Source: Tetmemena sp. SeJ-2015 (Eukaryota; Ciliophora; Spirotrichea; Sporadotrichida; Oxytrichidae). From it: 64,000 nt of DNA. Under the pieces are notes generated by a model. That model made no database searches. It was not told the origin of the DNA and saw nothing but the letters and a program-made list of their open reading frames with translations. A program made the position numbers and the translations under genes. The stretch is taken from contig JAJKFJ010021673.1 of assembly GCA_027382625.1 (NCBI GenBank), positions 124,001 through 188,000 on the forward strand. The letters run 5' to 3'. Of this stretch, positions 31,392 to 43,096 are shown piece by piece (positions within the stretch are counted from its first letter, which is position 1; each line of letters opens with the position of its first letter).

Positions 31392-34300
31392 TCACTACGA
31401 TGGGACCATATTCTTGATATTTTTCTCTTTTTACTCTATTTCTAAGTTCTTATAGTAAACCAACTCGTATTTGAATTCATTTATAGTGTATTCCTAGTTA
31501 TTTAAGTAGTCTTGCTCTTCAGCAGGGAAGAAAGGATCCACTGCGATTCTATAAATAAAAAGTTTGGGTTGTCTAATCTACTATGTTAAATTTCTTACTT
31601 AAAGCTTTGATCGACTACTTAAGGGATTATTCGAGAGAGCAGTGCGCAGCTTTAAGTTTCTAAGCAAGGATTAGTGTTCACTTCTATCAATTATAAATTC
31701 AGGTCATCGTCCACCATGAAATCATACCCAAACATCTATTTAAAAAATTAATATGGAGATACAAGGATGAAAGAAGAAACAACTCAAAATTTATCTTACT
31801 TCAAAATTGTTGAAATTTTTTAGAGTGAAGTATTCTCTCTCCAATACTTGAGCAAAAGCCTCCATTGTGCATCTCATCGCTTCTCGAATATTTTGAACTA
31901 TAGATTTCTAAAAATCGATGCCTGGTCTTTCTCTAGCTATAAAGGATTCGAAATCCTCGTAGGAGATCTTGTTTCCTGTTTCAAATTTTCCATAGTCAGC
32001 TGCTTTCTTTTAAATAGCGTCATTTGTAAGATGAACGAATCTGTTATCTAAATTTTATGTAGTAAACTCTCGAGATGATGTTCGTAGGTATCCTTCTCTG
32101 TAAAAGTATCCACGATATTCTGTTCTGTTCATCAATTGAACTAGCCCAAATACTCATGTTATTATTTTTATAATTATAAATGGGGGGGGGCCTTTCCTCG
32201 ACAGTAAAATTTTATAATAAAAAAAAGTAAGAAAAAAATATGTTTATAGGGTAATTTTCGCACCTCAATCTGATTCTTTTAATTATAGAGGCCTATTCGA
32301 ACATCTAAGGCCTCAAATTTTAATCCTAATTCAGTCATTTAGAAGTCAGCTGCACCTAAATAAAATCTATATTTTTAGCTATTTTTTCGCTATTGTAAAA
32401 TAAAATTAAAGCGCTATATTTTAAATAGTCCAATATTTTTTTAATGTATATCATGCTTCAGCTTTCAGCCCAAAGAAGTATAGCTGAAAAATTGTATAGT
32501 TAGTCCCCTTATCATGAAATAAATTTTGGTTATATAAAAATATTGGACTATTTAAAATATAGCGCTTTAATTTTATTTTACAATAGCGAAAAAATAGCTA
32601 AAAATATAGATTTTATTTAGGTGCAGCTGACTTCTAAATGACTGAATTAGGATTAAAATTTGAGGCCTTGATGTTCGAATAGGCCTCTATAATTAAAAGA
32701 ATCAGATTGAGGTGCGAAAATTACCCTATAAACATATTTTTTTCTTACTTTTTTTATTATAAAATTTTACTGTCGAGGAAAGGCCCCCCCCCCTTATAAA
32801 TTAATTAGTAACTCTGATATCGAACTTCCTTTTGTTGATAAGCAGTGGGTTTTCGATGTATTTCTAAATCACAACTTTATTGTCTTTGTTTTCCTCTAAA
32901 AATTCGTGAATTTCTTTGAGATCTTTCATTACTGAAATGCCTCTACCTCGGTTCGAATTCTCACCTGGCTTCAAAATCCACAAATTTTATAGCTATTATG
33001 CTTCTTCCTCTTACTTATAATCATCAAATGATTTAAATAAGATTTTTAAAAGCACATAAAATAATCTTCTTCTATTTCTTGCTTATTGTTTTGCTACTAC
33101 TACTATTTGATAATCTTTTCATTTTCTTTGTATGCTTTGATGAACTTCAAATAGTCTCTATTATGACCAAGGCTACTTTCTAGATAATCTATTTTAAAAG
33201 TTAGAGGCATGATCTCCGTGTAGACTCTACCTTGATCTTTGAAATACCTCTTCATAGTTGTCAACAAGTAGTAAAATATTTTTATGAGCCATGATTTTAA
33301 CTTATTATTTTACTACTTTACTTATTGGTGAGATGATGATTGCCATCTATCTTTGCATAAAGATGGGATGCTCGCTGCCTTTCTAAGATCTTATTTTTCT
33401 TCCACTAGGTCCAAATGATGTTCACGCAGTCGAAGTTAGTTTTTAAATTATCCACGTACGTTATCCAATTCCTCCTCTTTAAAATACTCTTCACTAATTA
33501 AAAAGTAAAGAACTGGACATTAATAAATGCAATTGATGATTGTTGCCTGTGTTATCCACATGAAATTTGTAAGTGGAGGAGGAGTAGAGAGGCTGCTACT
33601 GTTAAGTGTTTTAGTTTAGACTTTATATTACTCCTTAGCTAGAACTCTGATTAGTTTAAGGCAAAGCACTTTAAGAGTTAGAGAGAGGGTCAGAAGATTC
33701 CTAGTTTTAAATATTCTGGCCAAGCAATTGCCTTTTCCTAGCCGCCTTAAAGATCTGCTAAGTTTCTTTCGAGAATAATCTCTAAACATGATCGTAATAA
33801 GATAAATTAAAGGATAATAATTTCCTCGTTGAGATATAGCTGAATTTTAAGCCTAGACTATTGGAGAAAATCTCTACTCTTAATAAACTGATTCAGGTCT
33901 GTCGATGAATATTTTAAGTTTGTATTCAGGGGCAGCTTCAAAACTTAACATCTAAAAATTTAATCATGTCTAATTAAACTTTGGCCAGCTAAATGAACTT
34001 CGCCGCCTCTACTAAATTAAGCGAGTTCTTATTCTTGACTCCAATTTTTAAGTAAAGATTTAGACTCTGAAGGGCTTGATTGAAGAAGTCTATTCTCCTG
34101 AAGTTTGATCTCTCCTGTATTTCCTTATCCATTTATAGTCCATTATTAATTTAAGTGCTTTCTCCTTACCCAGAAACAAAAGACTAAGTTCCTCCAAATG
34201 ACTTACTCTCATTGGCTTACTAACTGGTCAAGTTTTATCTTACATTCTAGCTTCTGCTGTTCTTCTAAACGAGAGTCTCATTTAACTGTCTTTGACTACT

Positions 34301-35641
34301 ACTGTTTGAAGCATCCTTCTGAGGAAAAAGTTGTCTGTTTAAGAGGGTATTTTTAAAAATCTGTTGATTGATCTTGACAGTTAAATTCTTTGAGTTCTAG
34401 TTTAACGCTCTAATTTGGCGCAGGATTTAACTCGATTGATGTCTACTTGAAGATATAAAAATATATCACGAAATTAATCAACTATAAATTTTAATAAGAA
34501 TCAAGCTCCATTCTCTCTGAATCCTCAGTTATAATTTTAAAAAGAGTGTGAATGGATTGATCATAAAAGTTTGATTGTGCTTTTTATTTCTATATTGAAA
34601 GTCTTAGCTTGCTTTATCTGATATAGAGCTAGTCATTTGATCTTTAAAAAAAAATTGGTTTATAAAAATCTTCCTTCAATCCATAGTAAGTCTTATTTGA
34701 GGACCCTTTAACTTTCTGACCTTGCAGTTTGAAGTTAGCATTAAATAAACTGTATAACATGAACTGAGAATTTGTTGATTTGATTCTGCAACTATATCTC
34801 TTGCTATTTCTGAATGATTTACTTTATCGACGCCTTTTACTCTGCTTTAGAAGTTTCTACTTGCTTTCTCTGCTCCTTACTCTGCTCCTTTGATTTAAAA
34901 TCTTTCCTCCTTGAGGTAATAGAATTATCTGGTTGCCCCTCAATCGACGCCTCCTTTAAAATTGAGCTAACTAGCTTCTCAATCTTGTCTTTATTAATTT
35001 TATCCTATCTCTCCTCATCTCGCTTCTTCCTCTCTCTAGTTTTAGCTTGCTCCTCTAGATTTTGATTATGGCCTGAACTGTGGTTGATCTTATTATTGAT
35101 TCTGCCAAGTGCACTTAACTGGCTGCTCTACTCAAGAGAAGGGTCAAGAGAGGTGCTCTTCCTGTGTCTTTATGTCTCCAAAGAGCTTTGTCTTGCACTC
35201 TTGGCGCTTTTAGAAAGAGCTTCACCTTAAATAGAAGTCTTGGAAAAAGGTTGAGTGTCTGTCAACCTCTGCTTGGCTCCATCTATTTGGAGCATGGACT
35301 TATCCTTGCATTAAAATGGGCCTAGAGTTATACCACCCATCTTCATGTTATTCAGAATTAGCAGCTTCTCTAATTCTCTGTAAATAATTTAAAAGTTATT
35401 AAAGGATGAATTCTCTTTTGGAGAGCATCTACTTTTGGAAAATGTCAAAATTGTTTTTCTGCATGATCAAGACATCTGACCTTTAGATCTTGGGTCTACT
35501 CTTTTACTAGCTTGACTTGGTAGTTGCATTTATGGCTCCTGCTGTCATGACTTTAGATCTTTAGGTTTCCTCATAAGTGTCGTTCTTTTGTAACTGCATG
35601 CCGAATTTATTTGTAGTTATGTCTTTGGAAGTAATCTGCAT
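31392..35641 (-). CDS. Tubulin-tyrosine-ligase-like protein (TTLL, glutamylase/glycylase type)
   Basis: The diagnostic TTL-domain motifs appear in order on the minus strand: DCVNIIWTQWKKNKILERQ (near 33440), KPGENSNRGRGISVMKDL (near 32960), VVIQKYIENPLLINKRKFDIRV, YFYREGYLRTSSREFTTQ, DNRFVHLTNDAIQKKAADYG and GNKISYEDFESFI. Enzymes of this ATP-grasp family add Glu or Gly chains to tubulin in cilia. A long basic, disordered N-terminal region (from 35641, MQITSKDITTNKFGMQ) precedes it. A 37 bp IES lies at 35380 and a 659 bp IES splits the catalytic domain between KFDIRV and FGLVQLMN. A GT-AG intron is likely near 31555-31605. The C-terminus is EKNIKNMVPSQ and TGA at 31392. More IESs probably exist at 33000-33300. 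The start is the first ATG of the open frame and is uncertain. Confidence 0.85.
32156..32814 (-). other. IES, 659 bp, pointer GAGT, containing a foldback element
   Basis: ACTC (+) at 32152-32155 and 32811-32814. Excision joins KRKFDIR exactly to VFGLVQLMNRTEYRGYFYREG, restoring the TTLL domain; with the insert there is a TGA immediately before the second half. Without the foldback element and one copy of its 8-bp target duplication, the IES would be only about 39 bp, the normal size here. Confidence 0.85.
32182..32793. mobile_element. 612-bp foldback (palindromic) non-autonomous transposon
   Basis: Two near-identical inverted arms of about 258 bp (32182-32440 and 32536-32793; one single-base indel seen) around a 95-bp centre. 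The ends are runs of 9 G and 10 C. It is flanked by an 8-bp direct repeat TTATAAAT (32174-32181 and 32794-32801), a target-site duplication. No coding capacity. Long terminal inverted repeats with an 8-bp duplication are seen in MITE-like relatives of hAT and some other DNA transposons; the superfamily is not determined. Confidence 0.9.
35380..35416 (-). other. IES, 37 bp, pointer AGAGAATT
   Basis: AATTCTCT (+) at 35372-35379 and 35409-35416. Excision joins FQKQMLSKRE to LEKLLILNNMKMGGITLG. Confidence 0.85.
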
Positions 35642-35903
35642 CAGTTAATTATCAGGCTAAGATATCGACTGATTTCTCTTTCTTTAAGAGTCAGTCAATG
35701 GGTGCAATACAAATATATTATTTATAATTAAATATATCAAGAGTTATAATTTATTTTAGAACATTTTAATTATAATTTTAATTAAGAAGACTGATGAGTC
35801 GAATTATTATTTGCCTTATAAAAATAAGAGAATTTAAGCAATTCAATTTTGAGATTTGTCACTCTTAGTGAAGTTTGTTGTTATTCTAAGTTTTTATATT
35901 TAT

Positions 35904-36283
35904 TCATTCATATTTCTTAATTTTATAAACATTATAATTAATTACTAATTGAGCAAATAATTATTTTTTAATCAAATAATTTTGAATTTATAATGTGCAA
36001 TTCTATTTGGACAGACTTATGAGCTTCACGCTTGTGCGCTCTAGATTTAAGTTGCTAGCTCGTTATATCTTTTGCTTTGGAGCTAAATGAATCATTCTGC
36101 TGCTGTCTTGTTGGAAAATTATTTCAATTACTTTAAATTATACAGTGAGATTTAATTATGAGAACTAACCTAGAGCTAGATCCTCAGCTGAGTGGGCTAA
36201 ACATATTAATGTCCTTGCGTTCCAACTTTAGAGCCAGATTAAGTCAGAGTGTTGTCAAAGCTACTCCGAGGAGAGGCCACCAT
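35904..36283 (-). CDS. Small Ser/Gln-rich protein, doubtful
   Basis: ATG at 36283 (MVASPRSSFDNTLTQSGSKVG); a break near 36110-36175, either a GT-AG intron or an IES, leads to RMIHLAPKQKIQRASNLNLE and a basic tail; TGA near 35904. Composition is plausible but no family is recognised and the 3' end is unclear. Confidence 0.35.
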
Positions 36284-36345
36284 AGACACCCTCGCTGATT
36301 TTAAAGGTTCTAATAAAAAAATTTAAAATAAGATTTAATAAAATG

Positions 36346-37812
36346 TCATTAGAAAAATTTTTTTAAAAATTTTTATTCCTTACTATAATTTTGATTTTTA
36401 AATCAAGTTCAGTCTCTAATATTTACTCTCGATCTAATTTCTCTGCGTCTTATTTTTATCAACTACTCCATCACCACTCACATCTAAAACTTACTACTCT
36501 GTGTATTTACTGAATTCTTCTTATTATGGATTAAAAAGAGCATCTTGTTTTTAAAGCTGGCTGATTCTAAGTCCTCCAATACTCTCTATCTTATTTTTTA
36601 ACTTCGATATTTCCTTATCAATAGACTTTAGAATTTTTAAAAATCACTTTAAAACTTAGTTCTCTTTATCTGTCAGTCGGCTATTGAGATCCTCCACTCT
36701 CATCTAATCCATTTCTTCTTCATCTCTCTCGACTATATTTTTATCTTCGAGTTTGTCTATCTGCAGTCTATTCCTGACGTTCTAAAGTGTTCGCTCTTGC
36801 ATCTAGGAAAGCTTTCTGACTTGCGCCTAGAATTCATAACTCTAAATCTGATTGCCAACTGCTCCATTTGTTAGATTAGGAACTCTCTTGCCCAAATGGT
36901 GAAACTGGCTGTTAGGGAAAGTCTAATCTGCGGTTATACTTTTTGATTGAGCTGAGCTGTTTATGATGGATTGATGCTGCTGCTTACTAGAATTTATCAT
37001 AGTCAGAGCTTTGTTGTAGTTAACTGAGAGTAGGGATGGTCGGCCAAGCAACGAGTGCTAAATATAAATATGCTCTCTAAGGTTCATACTTATCAATTAT
37101 TGCTAGCTCCCTTATTGCAAAAGGTCGCTCGTCTATTAGCTGTTGTTTCTGTGTGGTGGGTTGAAGCTGCTCTAATTTATTATCTACTCTTGCTATTTCT
37201 TTTTTATTTTCTTCTTGTAAAAATCTAAAGTGGAATTGTTTGCACTCTGAAACATGTGCTAGCCTGTGGTGGGCAAAAATGTCTGAAGAGTACTAGCAAT
37301 GGCTGTGCCTCTTAAAGGAGTGAACTGCTTTGATTAATGATGACTGGTATTATTGAAAGAGCTATCTCTAGCTAGTTGAAAGGTGTCTGAGAAATCCCCA
37401 TTTTTATTTCTGTGAAATTTAAATGAAGAATTAATAATTAAGTAATAAATACTCTTCTGTGATAGACATGAAACCTGCCTGTAGTAATTTTTGATTCTCT
37501 AGAGGCAGTTTGATGCTGGTTATTTGCAGTTTAATGCCCACTAGAAATACCAAACGTACTTGCATTATGACTATGATAGTTACTCTGCTGCTATTACAAA
37601 GATTCAATTAAAATTATTGTCAATAACAATTTTATCTCAATCTAATTCAATCTAGACGTTTTAACTTGGTAGAGGTGAGTGGCTTGCTTTTTCTCTAGAC
37701 TCTAATTTGCATTTGGACTAAGGTCTTCGAAGAATTGAGTTCTATCTATGACGCGCTTTTTCTAATCCTTTATTACTTTGTTAACGTCGCTCAAACTAAA
37801 ATCTTCATTCAT
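36346..37812 (-). CDS. Coiled-coil protein, Q/N-rich N-half
   Basis: ATG at 37812 (MNEDFSLSDVNKVIKDQKKR). The N-terminal half is Ser/Asn/Gln-rich with several breaks (about 37590-37680, 37435-37500 and 37180-37230). The C-terminal half is heptad-rich: QVRKLSQMQERTLQNVRNRL, then VERDEEEMDQMRVEDLNSRL, and after a short break LKSIDKEISKLKNK. A DVSGDGVVDKNK stretch looks like a single EF-hand-type calcium loop. The frame ends at TGA 36346. Function unassigned. Confidence 0.5.
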
Positions 37813-37863
37813 CTTCCAGCGTTAATTATTTATAGATCTCTTATTTTAAATTTATTTCTGTGA

Positions 37864-39248
37864 TCACTTAATTGCCTTTTCAAACTATAATTTTAGAGAT
37901 AAAAAAAATTCTAAAATCACCTTGAATTATCAGCATCCGCCAGCAAATCTGGGTAATTAGCGCTGTTATCTTACCCATCTACTATTTCTATAAAATCTGT
38001 CTTCATTATCAACGGTCTGGAGGGAATATCTGGACAGTTTACGTAATGGTCATTTAAACAGTCTGTGTTCGTATTTTGCACATTTGATACTCAATTCAAA
38101 CTCAGTATAATTAAGAAATTATATCTCATACTATGTGCTCTGAGGGCAGTCCTGAGGTTTTAATCCAAGTTCTGTAGCACAACATTCACTTAATAAACGC
38201 TTTAAATTTTATCTTATCTCTCTCTATTTAGATTGCTCTTAGCTTAAGTTGAAAGGGAACTTTGAGGGAAGGCACAGAATTCTTATCCTCCTTGCAGGCT
38301 CCTTGGATTAGAGTATGCATATACTATGTTTCTGGGTCCACCATTCGAATGTAGTTGTTGCCCGAATCATAGATAAACAGATATCCTTCCGCATCTACCC
38401 CCACCAGAGTTGGCGTATTCAGCTTGTTAGACCCATAGAGACCATCCAGGAAACCTGCTGTCCCACAGACGCCTGCGTAAGTGGAAATCTCAGCTTTTTC
38501 AACTGTCAGCAAACGAATGAAACGAAAAGTAGTATTGGAAATAGATTGAATGCAGTGATTCTTGCTGTCTGCGATAAAGACTAATCTGGGTTCAACATTA
38601 GTTCCATAAGCAAAACTGAGTTCCGCAGGGCTGAGTTAAACGAATGGAACATACTTTATGGCACTCCCATTAATTCTTGAATCAGTATAGTTCTCATCTA
38701 TCAAAGTCCCGCATTGCTGGTAATTCGTGTAGTTTATAAACTTAATGCAAAAGTCTGAAAAGGTGTTCAAAAGCACTGGCTTCAAATTTTTCATCTGAGT
38801 AATACGAGTAGTGTTGCTATCATAGGAGCATACCGATGTAGGCGCGTTAAAAGAGGCTTTAGCTATATTAAAACTAAATGTATAAGCATTTTGAAATATT
38901 TCCATCTCTATTTCCTGAAATTCCATCAGTCCCTGATACCTTCATTATCGCATTCCAAGTTGCTGTCTCTTTTGAAATATAGAATAGGGTGTGGGCTTCT
39001 TTATCGACCACCCATAGATTTCTTTTGTAGTCGATGTTATAGTTATAAGACCAGAAGAAGAGAGACGGCTTGTCATTTATGATCACAGATTTCTCATTTC
39101 TTTCGTCAGTTCGCGCACCGTAATAGTAAGGAATGTTATAATAGATATTGTACGGACCTGGGTCATCAAGCTAATGAGAAAAATCTACTAGAAATGTCAA
39201 GAGACTCAGATTCTTAAAGATTAGAATTGCAAGGGATATTACTTTCAT
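37864..39248 (-). CDS. Secreted NHL-repeat (beta-propeller) protein
   Basis: ATG at 39248 begins a signal-peptide-like segment (MKVISLAILIFKNLSLLTFL). NHL-type blades follow: LWVVDKEAHTLFYISKET, GISGNRDGNIAKASFNAPTS, LVFIADSKNHCIQSISN, AGVCGTAGFLDGLYGSNKL and TPTLVGVDAEGYLFIYDSGN with YIRMVD. Cys-rich text (ECCATELGLKPQDC; NDHYVNCPDIPSRPL) continues to about 37920. NHL propellers bind protein or other ligands; with a signal peptide this suggests secretion or the cell surface. Two IESs are placed; a third break near 38100 is unresolved. The last exon and stop near 37864 are tentative. Confidence 0.7.
38203..38245 (-). other. IES, 43 bp, pointer AAGC
   Basis: GCTT (+) at 38199-38202 and 38242-38245. 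Excision joins LKVPFQLK to RLLSECCATELGLKPQDC and removes a premature TGA. Confidence 0.75.
38870..38900 (-). other. IES, 31 bp, pointer AATAT
   Basis: ATATT (+) at 38865-38869 and 38896-38900. Excision rebuilds an NHL blade, GNRDGNIAKASFNAPTSV. Confidence 0.85.
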
Positions 39249-39293
39249 TAAAATTTTAGGAATTATTTAGAAGTTTTATCAATTATTAAAGTT

Positions 39294-40165
39294 TCAATTT
39301 TCTATAAAAGCGCAGGCGCACTTACAGTATTCGCAGTACCAAAACCAACACTCTCTACAAAATTATATGCACTGTTTGCAAGAAGACTTTTCCATATTGA
39401 ACGCACTGAAAAGCAAGTCTTCCTAAAAGTTAGAGCCTGAGCACATAGAGCCATCATTACTCTTAATACATCTGCTTCCACAGCATTAAAACCAAGCGTC
39501 TCCTTGTTTACAAATTCGGCACTCCAGAGGCTCTTTATTAATTTTGACCTCTACATATTTAAAGACCTTCATTTCGTTAGGATCTTCGCCTCTCTCTACG
39601 TGAATATTAAAGCATCTAGTCTCTTGTTAAGGCTTATCATTTTCTTCTTTACATTTTGTATCACATGCTCGTATTTATTTTTGCACTAGAACTGTTACTT
39701 ATGTCTGTTTTTGGCATAACCATATGTGTGATCTAATTTCCTAAGTCTGATAGTAAGAGGGATCAAGACAACTATGATTTTAAGCAGTTTTCCTAATTAC
39801 AGTGGCCTCACACCTCTCGCAAACTATCTTCATATAGGGGCATTCAAATTCATGCTTCTAGATGAATCCTCTAGTCCCAACGGCTCTGCAGTAAGGTTTA
39901 GCAGGAGCATTCAATTCCCTCGGCCTCAGAACACTCTGACTTAAAGTGCTATAAGAGAGAAGTCTTGGGGAAATTGGTTTAGCACTAGCAGCAGAGGAAA
40001 TTATCCTTCATCTACTATTTCAAAAGCCTTCTTTGCCTAGATATTTCTAAGCAGGAGGATATCTGCAGGGTCTAGGTTTCCTTAAGTTTCACATAAGAAC
40101 TCTGCATTTAAACGGCACTTAGGATTGAAACGCGTTAGAATGAATGAAAAGACCTCTAGTCTCAT
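39294..40165 (-). CDS. Cys/His-rich zinc-finger protein, TRAF-type-like
   Basis: ATG at 40165 (MRLEVFSFILTRFNPKCRLN). A frame change near 39960 separates an N-terminal KCRLNAEFLCET segment from YCRAVGTRGFIQKHEFECPY and KIVCERCEATV, which have TRAF-zinc-finger-like C-x-H-x-C spacing. Later CRICKQGDAWFQCCGSRC and CREC...CEYCKC pairs give further metal-ligand clusters; TGA at 39294. Likely a zinc-binding adaptor or part of a ubiquitin ligase. A true RING could not be confirmed. Confidence 0.55.
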
Positions 40166-40544
40166 AGTCCAGACTTAGTTAGAAAATTTGGAAAGAATTT
40201 TACTGGGGATTATTACTAAAATGAGTTACAGTTTTTGACTGGCGAGCAGGAGTTCACTTCAGTTTTAATCCTTATTCTAAGTATGGCTAAAAAGAGCCTT
40301 CTCAGGTGTGGTTTCCATCGAGCAAATCTCATCAATATATGTTATTGCTTCAACAAACTATTTACACTCTATTTAATGAGGAAATATTTTTTGCTTTTTG
40401 CGATAATAAATTACCGGTCTTGAGACTTTTTAAGTCTCCTTGGATACTAGTTTAATCTGATTTATCAGTTAACTGAATTTGCTAATTGACTTCTTCTCAA
40501 AATTCCCATAAGAGTATGCGCTTCCAGTCTCAGTTTCTTGCTTC

Positions 40545-40868
40545 TCATTTTTTTTTTAACGAAGCTACTTGACTTTTATTTTTCTTCTTCCTCCTCCTCA
40601 GTTCAATTGTTTTTTTGCTACTCTCAGAAGAGCTCAGCAGCTCTATGGGTGTATTAGATTAAAGGATTGAGTATTTTACTCTCCACCGATATTTTCTTTC
40701 GTCCACTTTATTCTTTGATGTTAAGGCTAGAAAATTAAAGATTGAGATAGGACTAGCTCTCCTCACTGAAGTACTGATAACACTATTGGCAAAAGGATTG
40801 CTGGCACCCGTTGCAAGTGAAAGCTTTCTCTTGGGTTTAAAGTGAATCCTAGCAGATACTGCAAGCAT
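40545..40868 (-). CDS. Small basic protein, unassigned
   Basis: 107 codons from ATG 40868 (MLAVSARIHFKPKRKLSLAT) to TGA 40545. Lys/Arg-rich with ELRRRKKKNKSQ near the C-terminus, a possible nuclear signal. No family recognised; the frame is uninterrupted. Confidence 0.45.
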
Positions 40869-41617
40869 TTACTCTACTGCCAAAGCTTCATGCAGTTTTT
40901 GAAGCACCAGTGCTTTTTTAAATACTCTTGGTTAAACTACAATTTTGAATTTCATAAGAGTAGTTATGCTGAGAAATAAGCTGCTGTTTGCTGAAATTTA
41001 AGTGCTGCTGTGTGAAAGCCCGCATCTCTGATTACAATCTTTGCAAGATATATTTAAGAAGAGATTTATCTTAATTTATGATTAAGAATTTAGAATTAGA
41101 TCTCAAGAAATTAATAACTTTAACAGAGAATTGCATTAGTATATTGTTGCTTGAGAGAGTATAGCATCACTGAAAACTGAATCCTAAATAAAATATATAG
41201 AGATGCATACATAATAAGAATTATCCATGATGAAGTAGACTTATCTTAATTTAATACAGACTAAAGATTTGCGACGCCAGAGTGTGTGTGTATAAATGAG
41301 AAAAATTATTAAATAATAATAACAGGAATCCAACCTAAAAATAGACATGGATGTATCTCTCATTTTTATTTGAATCCATCGGCTTCCTGTGTTTACAAGC
41401 TTTATGTACCTGAAACAGATAAGGTGGATGCATCTTTAAGCGAGGATGGGTGAGTAGAATTTAATGAATTAGCCAGTTTGCTCAAGGAGATGCACCGACA
41501 AGGACCTGCCGCCACTCTTGCGCTGCTTTGGCCAGGTGTCTTGCTCCGGTTATCAACTTGAACTTACCAGCCTCACTGCTTAAACCTCCTCTGCTAATTG
41601 ATACCCTTTACTCATAC

Positions 41618-43096
41618 TCATTTGTCAGCCTCTCTTCTTTCCTTAGCAATTTTGACGACCAGTTATGCTGCGGAATCGAAGTCATCGTTGAAGAAAATGC
41701 CGAGTTCTTTCTCCCAGGGCTTGATCATTTCTCTGGCCTTCTCTGAGTTGGTTCCCTTTAAGTCTTAGTACGATGGGTTTGGTCAAATCGATCTGCTTTG
41801 CGGCAGTTATGATTGAGCCAGCGAGGTTATCACAACGCAGAATTCCTCCGAAGATATTAATAAAGATGCTGTCTAAACTTGAAATAAGAGCATTTAATGC
41901 TATCAATAAGAGTGGATGAGATAGAGAAAGTTTCAAGTTTACCTCGGGATCATTATTTAATAACTTGATTGCCTCAACCATCTGTTCTCCCTCAGCACTT
42001 CCACCGACGTCCAAGAAGTTTGCTGGGTTACCGTTGTAGTACTTAATGATGTCCATAGTTGACATAGCAAGACCAGCACCGTTCACGAGACAACCGATGT
42101 TGCCACCAATTTAATTTAGCAACCACCTTTTAATAAGAGTTGCTACTTATTTTGGGAATGTGGATGTAATTGAGATCAAATGACTTTGCGATTCTCTCCT
42201 TGTAATTGAGTTGACTGGTATCCTCGTCAGTCTTCAGCTCTGGTTATCTGAACAGAGCATTATCATCTATGGTAATCTTGCTGTCAGCAGCGATGACGGT
42301 GCCGTCTTTCAAGAGTGCGAGGGGATTGATCTCAATGAGGTCACAGTCTTTCTCCATGAAACACTCATAGAGATGCTTGAACATAAACACCACTTGACTC
42401 TTGTAGTCAGAGAGATCCAAGTTTTTAGCTGCTTAAAGTAATGGGTCGATGTCGATGCCCTTTGTCACATCCTTATATATTCTGCCGCACTTTATAACGT
42501 CTATAAGCATGATCATCCACATGGATCTTGAAAATTTGATCTGGGTGCTTTTCTGCAACTTCTTCGATGTTCATACCACCAGCGCTGCTGTAAATGAAGA
42601 CTGGTTTGCCTGCCTTGCGGTCGAGGGTGATACTCAGATAGAATTCTTTCACGATGTCGAGCTTTTCTACTATATAGACGCAGTTGCATGGGAATCCACC
42701 GTCTCCGGACTGCTTTGTGACCAAATGCTTTCCACACATCTTATCGGCAATAACCTCCACCTCTTCTGGGGTCTTTACGATATGCACACCACTCTTGAAG
42801 TTGTTTTCCCTGAAGAAACCGAGCCCACGCCCACCTCCGAGGACTTGCGCCTTGACCACGAAATCACTCTTCTTCTGCTTTCCGAACTGGCGTGCCACGA
42901 GGAGGGCCTCTTTGCCGTTGAAGGCTACGTTTCCGCTGGGGATGGGTACTCTGTACTTGCTCAGGAGCTTGGCAGCCTGGTACTCATGGAGCTTCAGCCG
43001 CCTCATTGGCAGATCCTTATTGACTAAGAGCGCACGGTTGGCGGCTCCGCCGAAGGCGCTCACACGAGACAGTTGGTTGCCAAACAAGTTAAGCAT
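41618..43096 (-). CDS. sucC/SUCLA2-like: Succinyl-CoA ligase (ADP/GDP-forming) beta subunit
   Basis: ATG at 43096 with a mitochondrial-type presequence ([20 protein letters not shown]), then the ATP-grasp domain [84 protein letters not shown] and [11 protein letters not shown], ending [19 protein letters not shown] and TGA at 41618. It catalyses the reversible conversion of succinyl-CoA to succinate with nucleotide phosphorylation in the TCA cycle. Length (about 430 residues after excision) is normal for the family. Two IESs lie in the second half. Codon use is G/C-richer than its neighbours, as expected for a highly expressed gene. Confidence 0.95.
41876..41941 (-). other. IES, 66 bp, pointer TA (in frame)
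   Basis: TA at 41874-41875 and 41940-41941. Excision gives [16 protein letters not shown], as in SucC orthologues; the 22-codon insert has no stop. It starts GTAA (minus sense) but GT-AG removal breaks the frame. A 2-bp pointer leaves alternatives. Confidence 0.65.
42111..42159 (-). other. IES, 49 bp, pointer ATT, with internal hairpin
   Basis: AAT (+) at 42108-42110 and 42157-42159. Excision gives [21 protein letters not shown], matching SucC. Inside lie TAGCAAC (42117-42123, + strand) and its complement GTTGCTA (42139-42145), a 7-bp stem. Confidence 0.8.
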
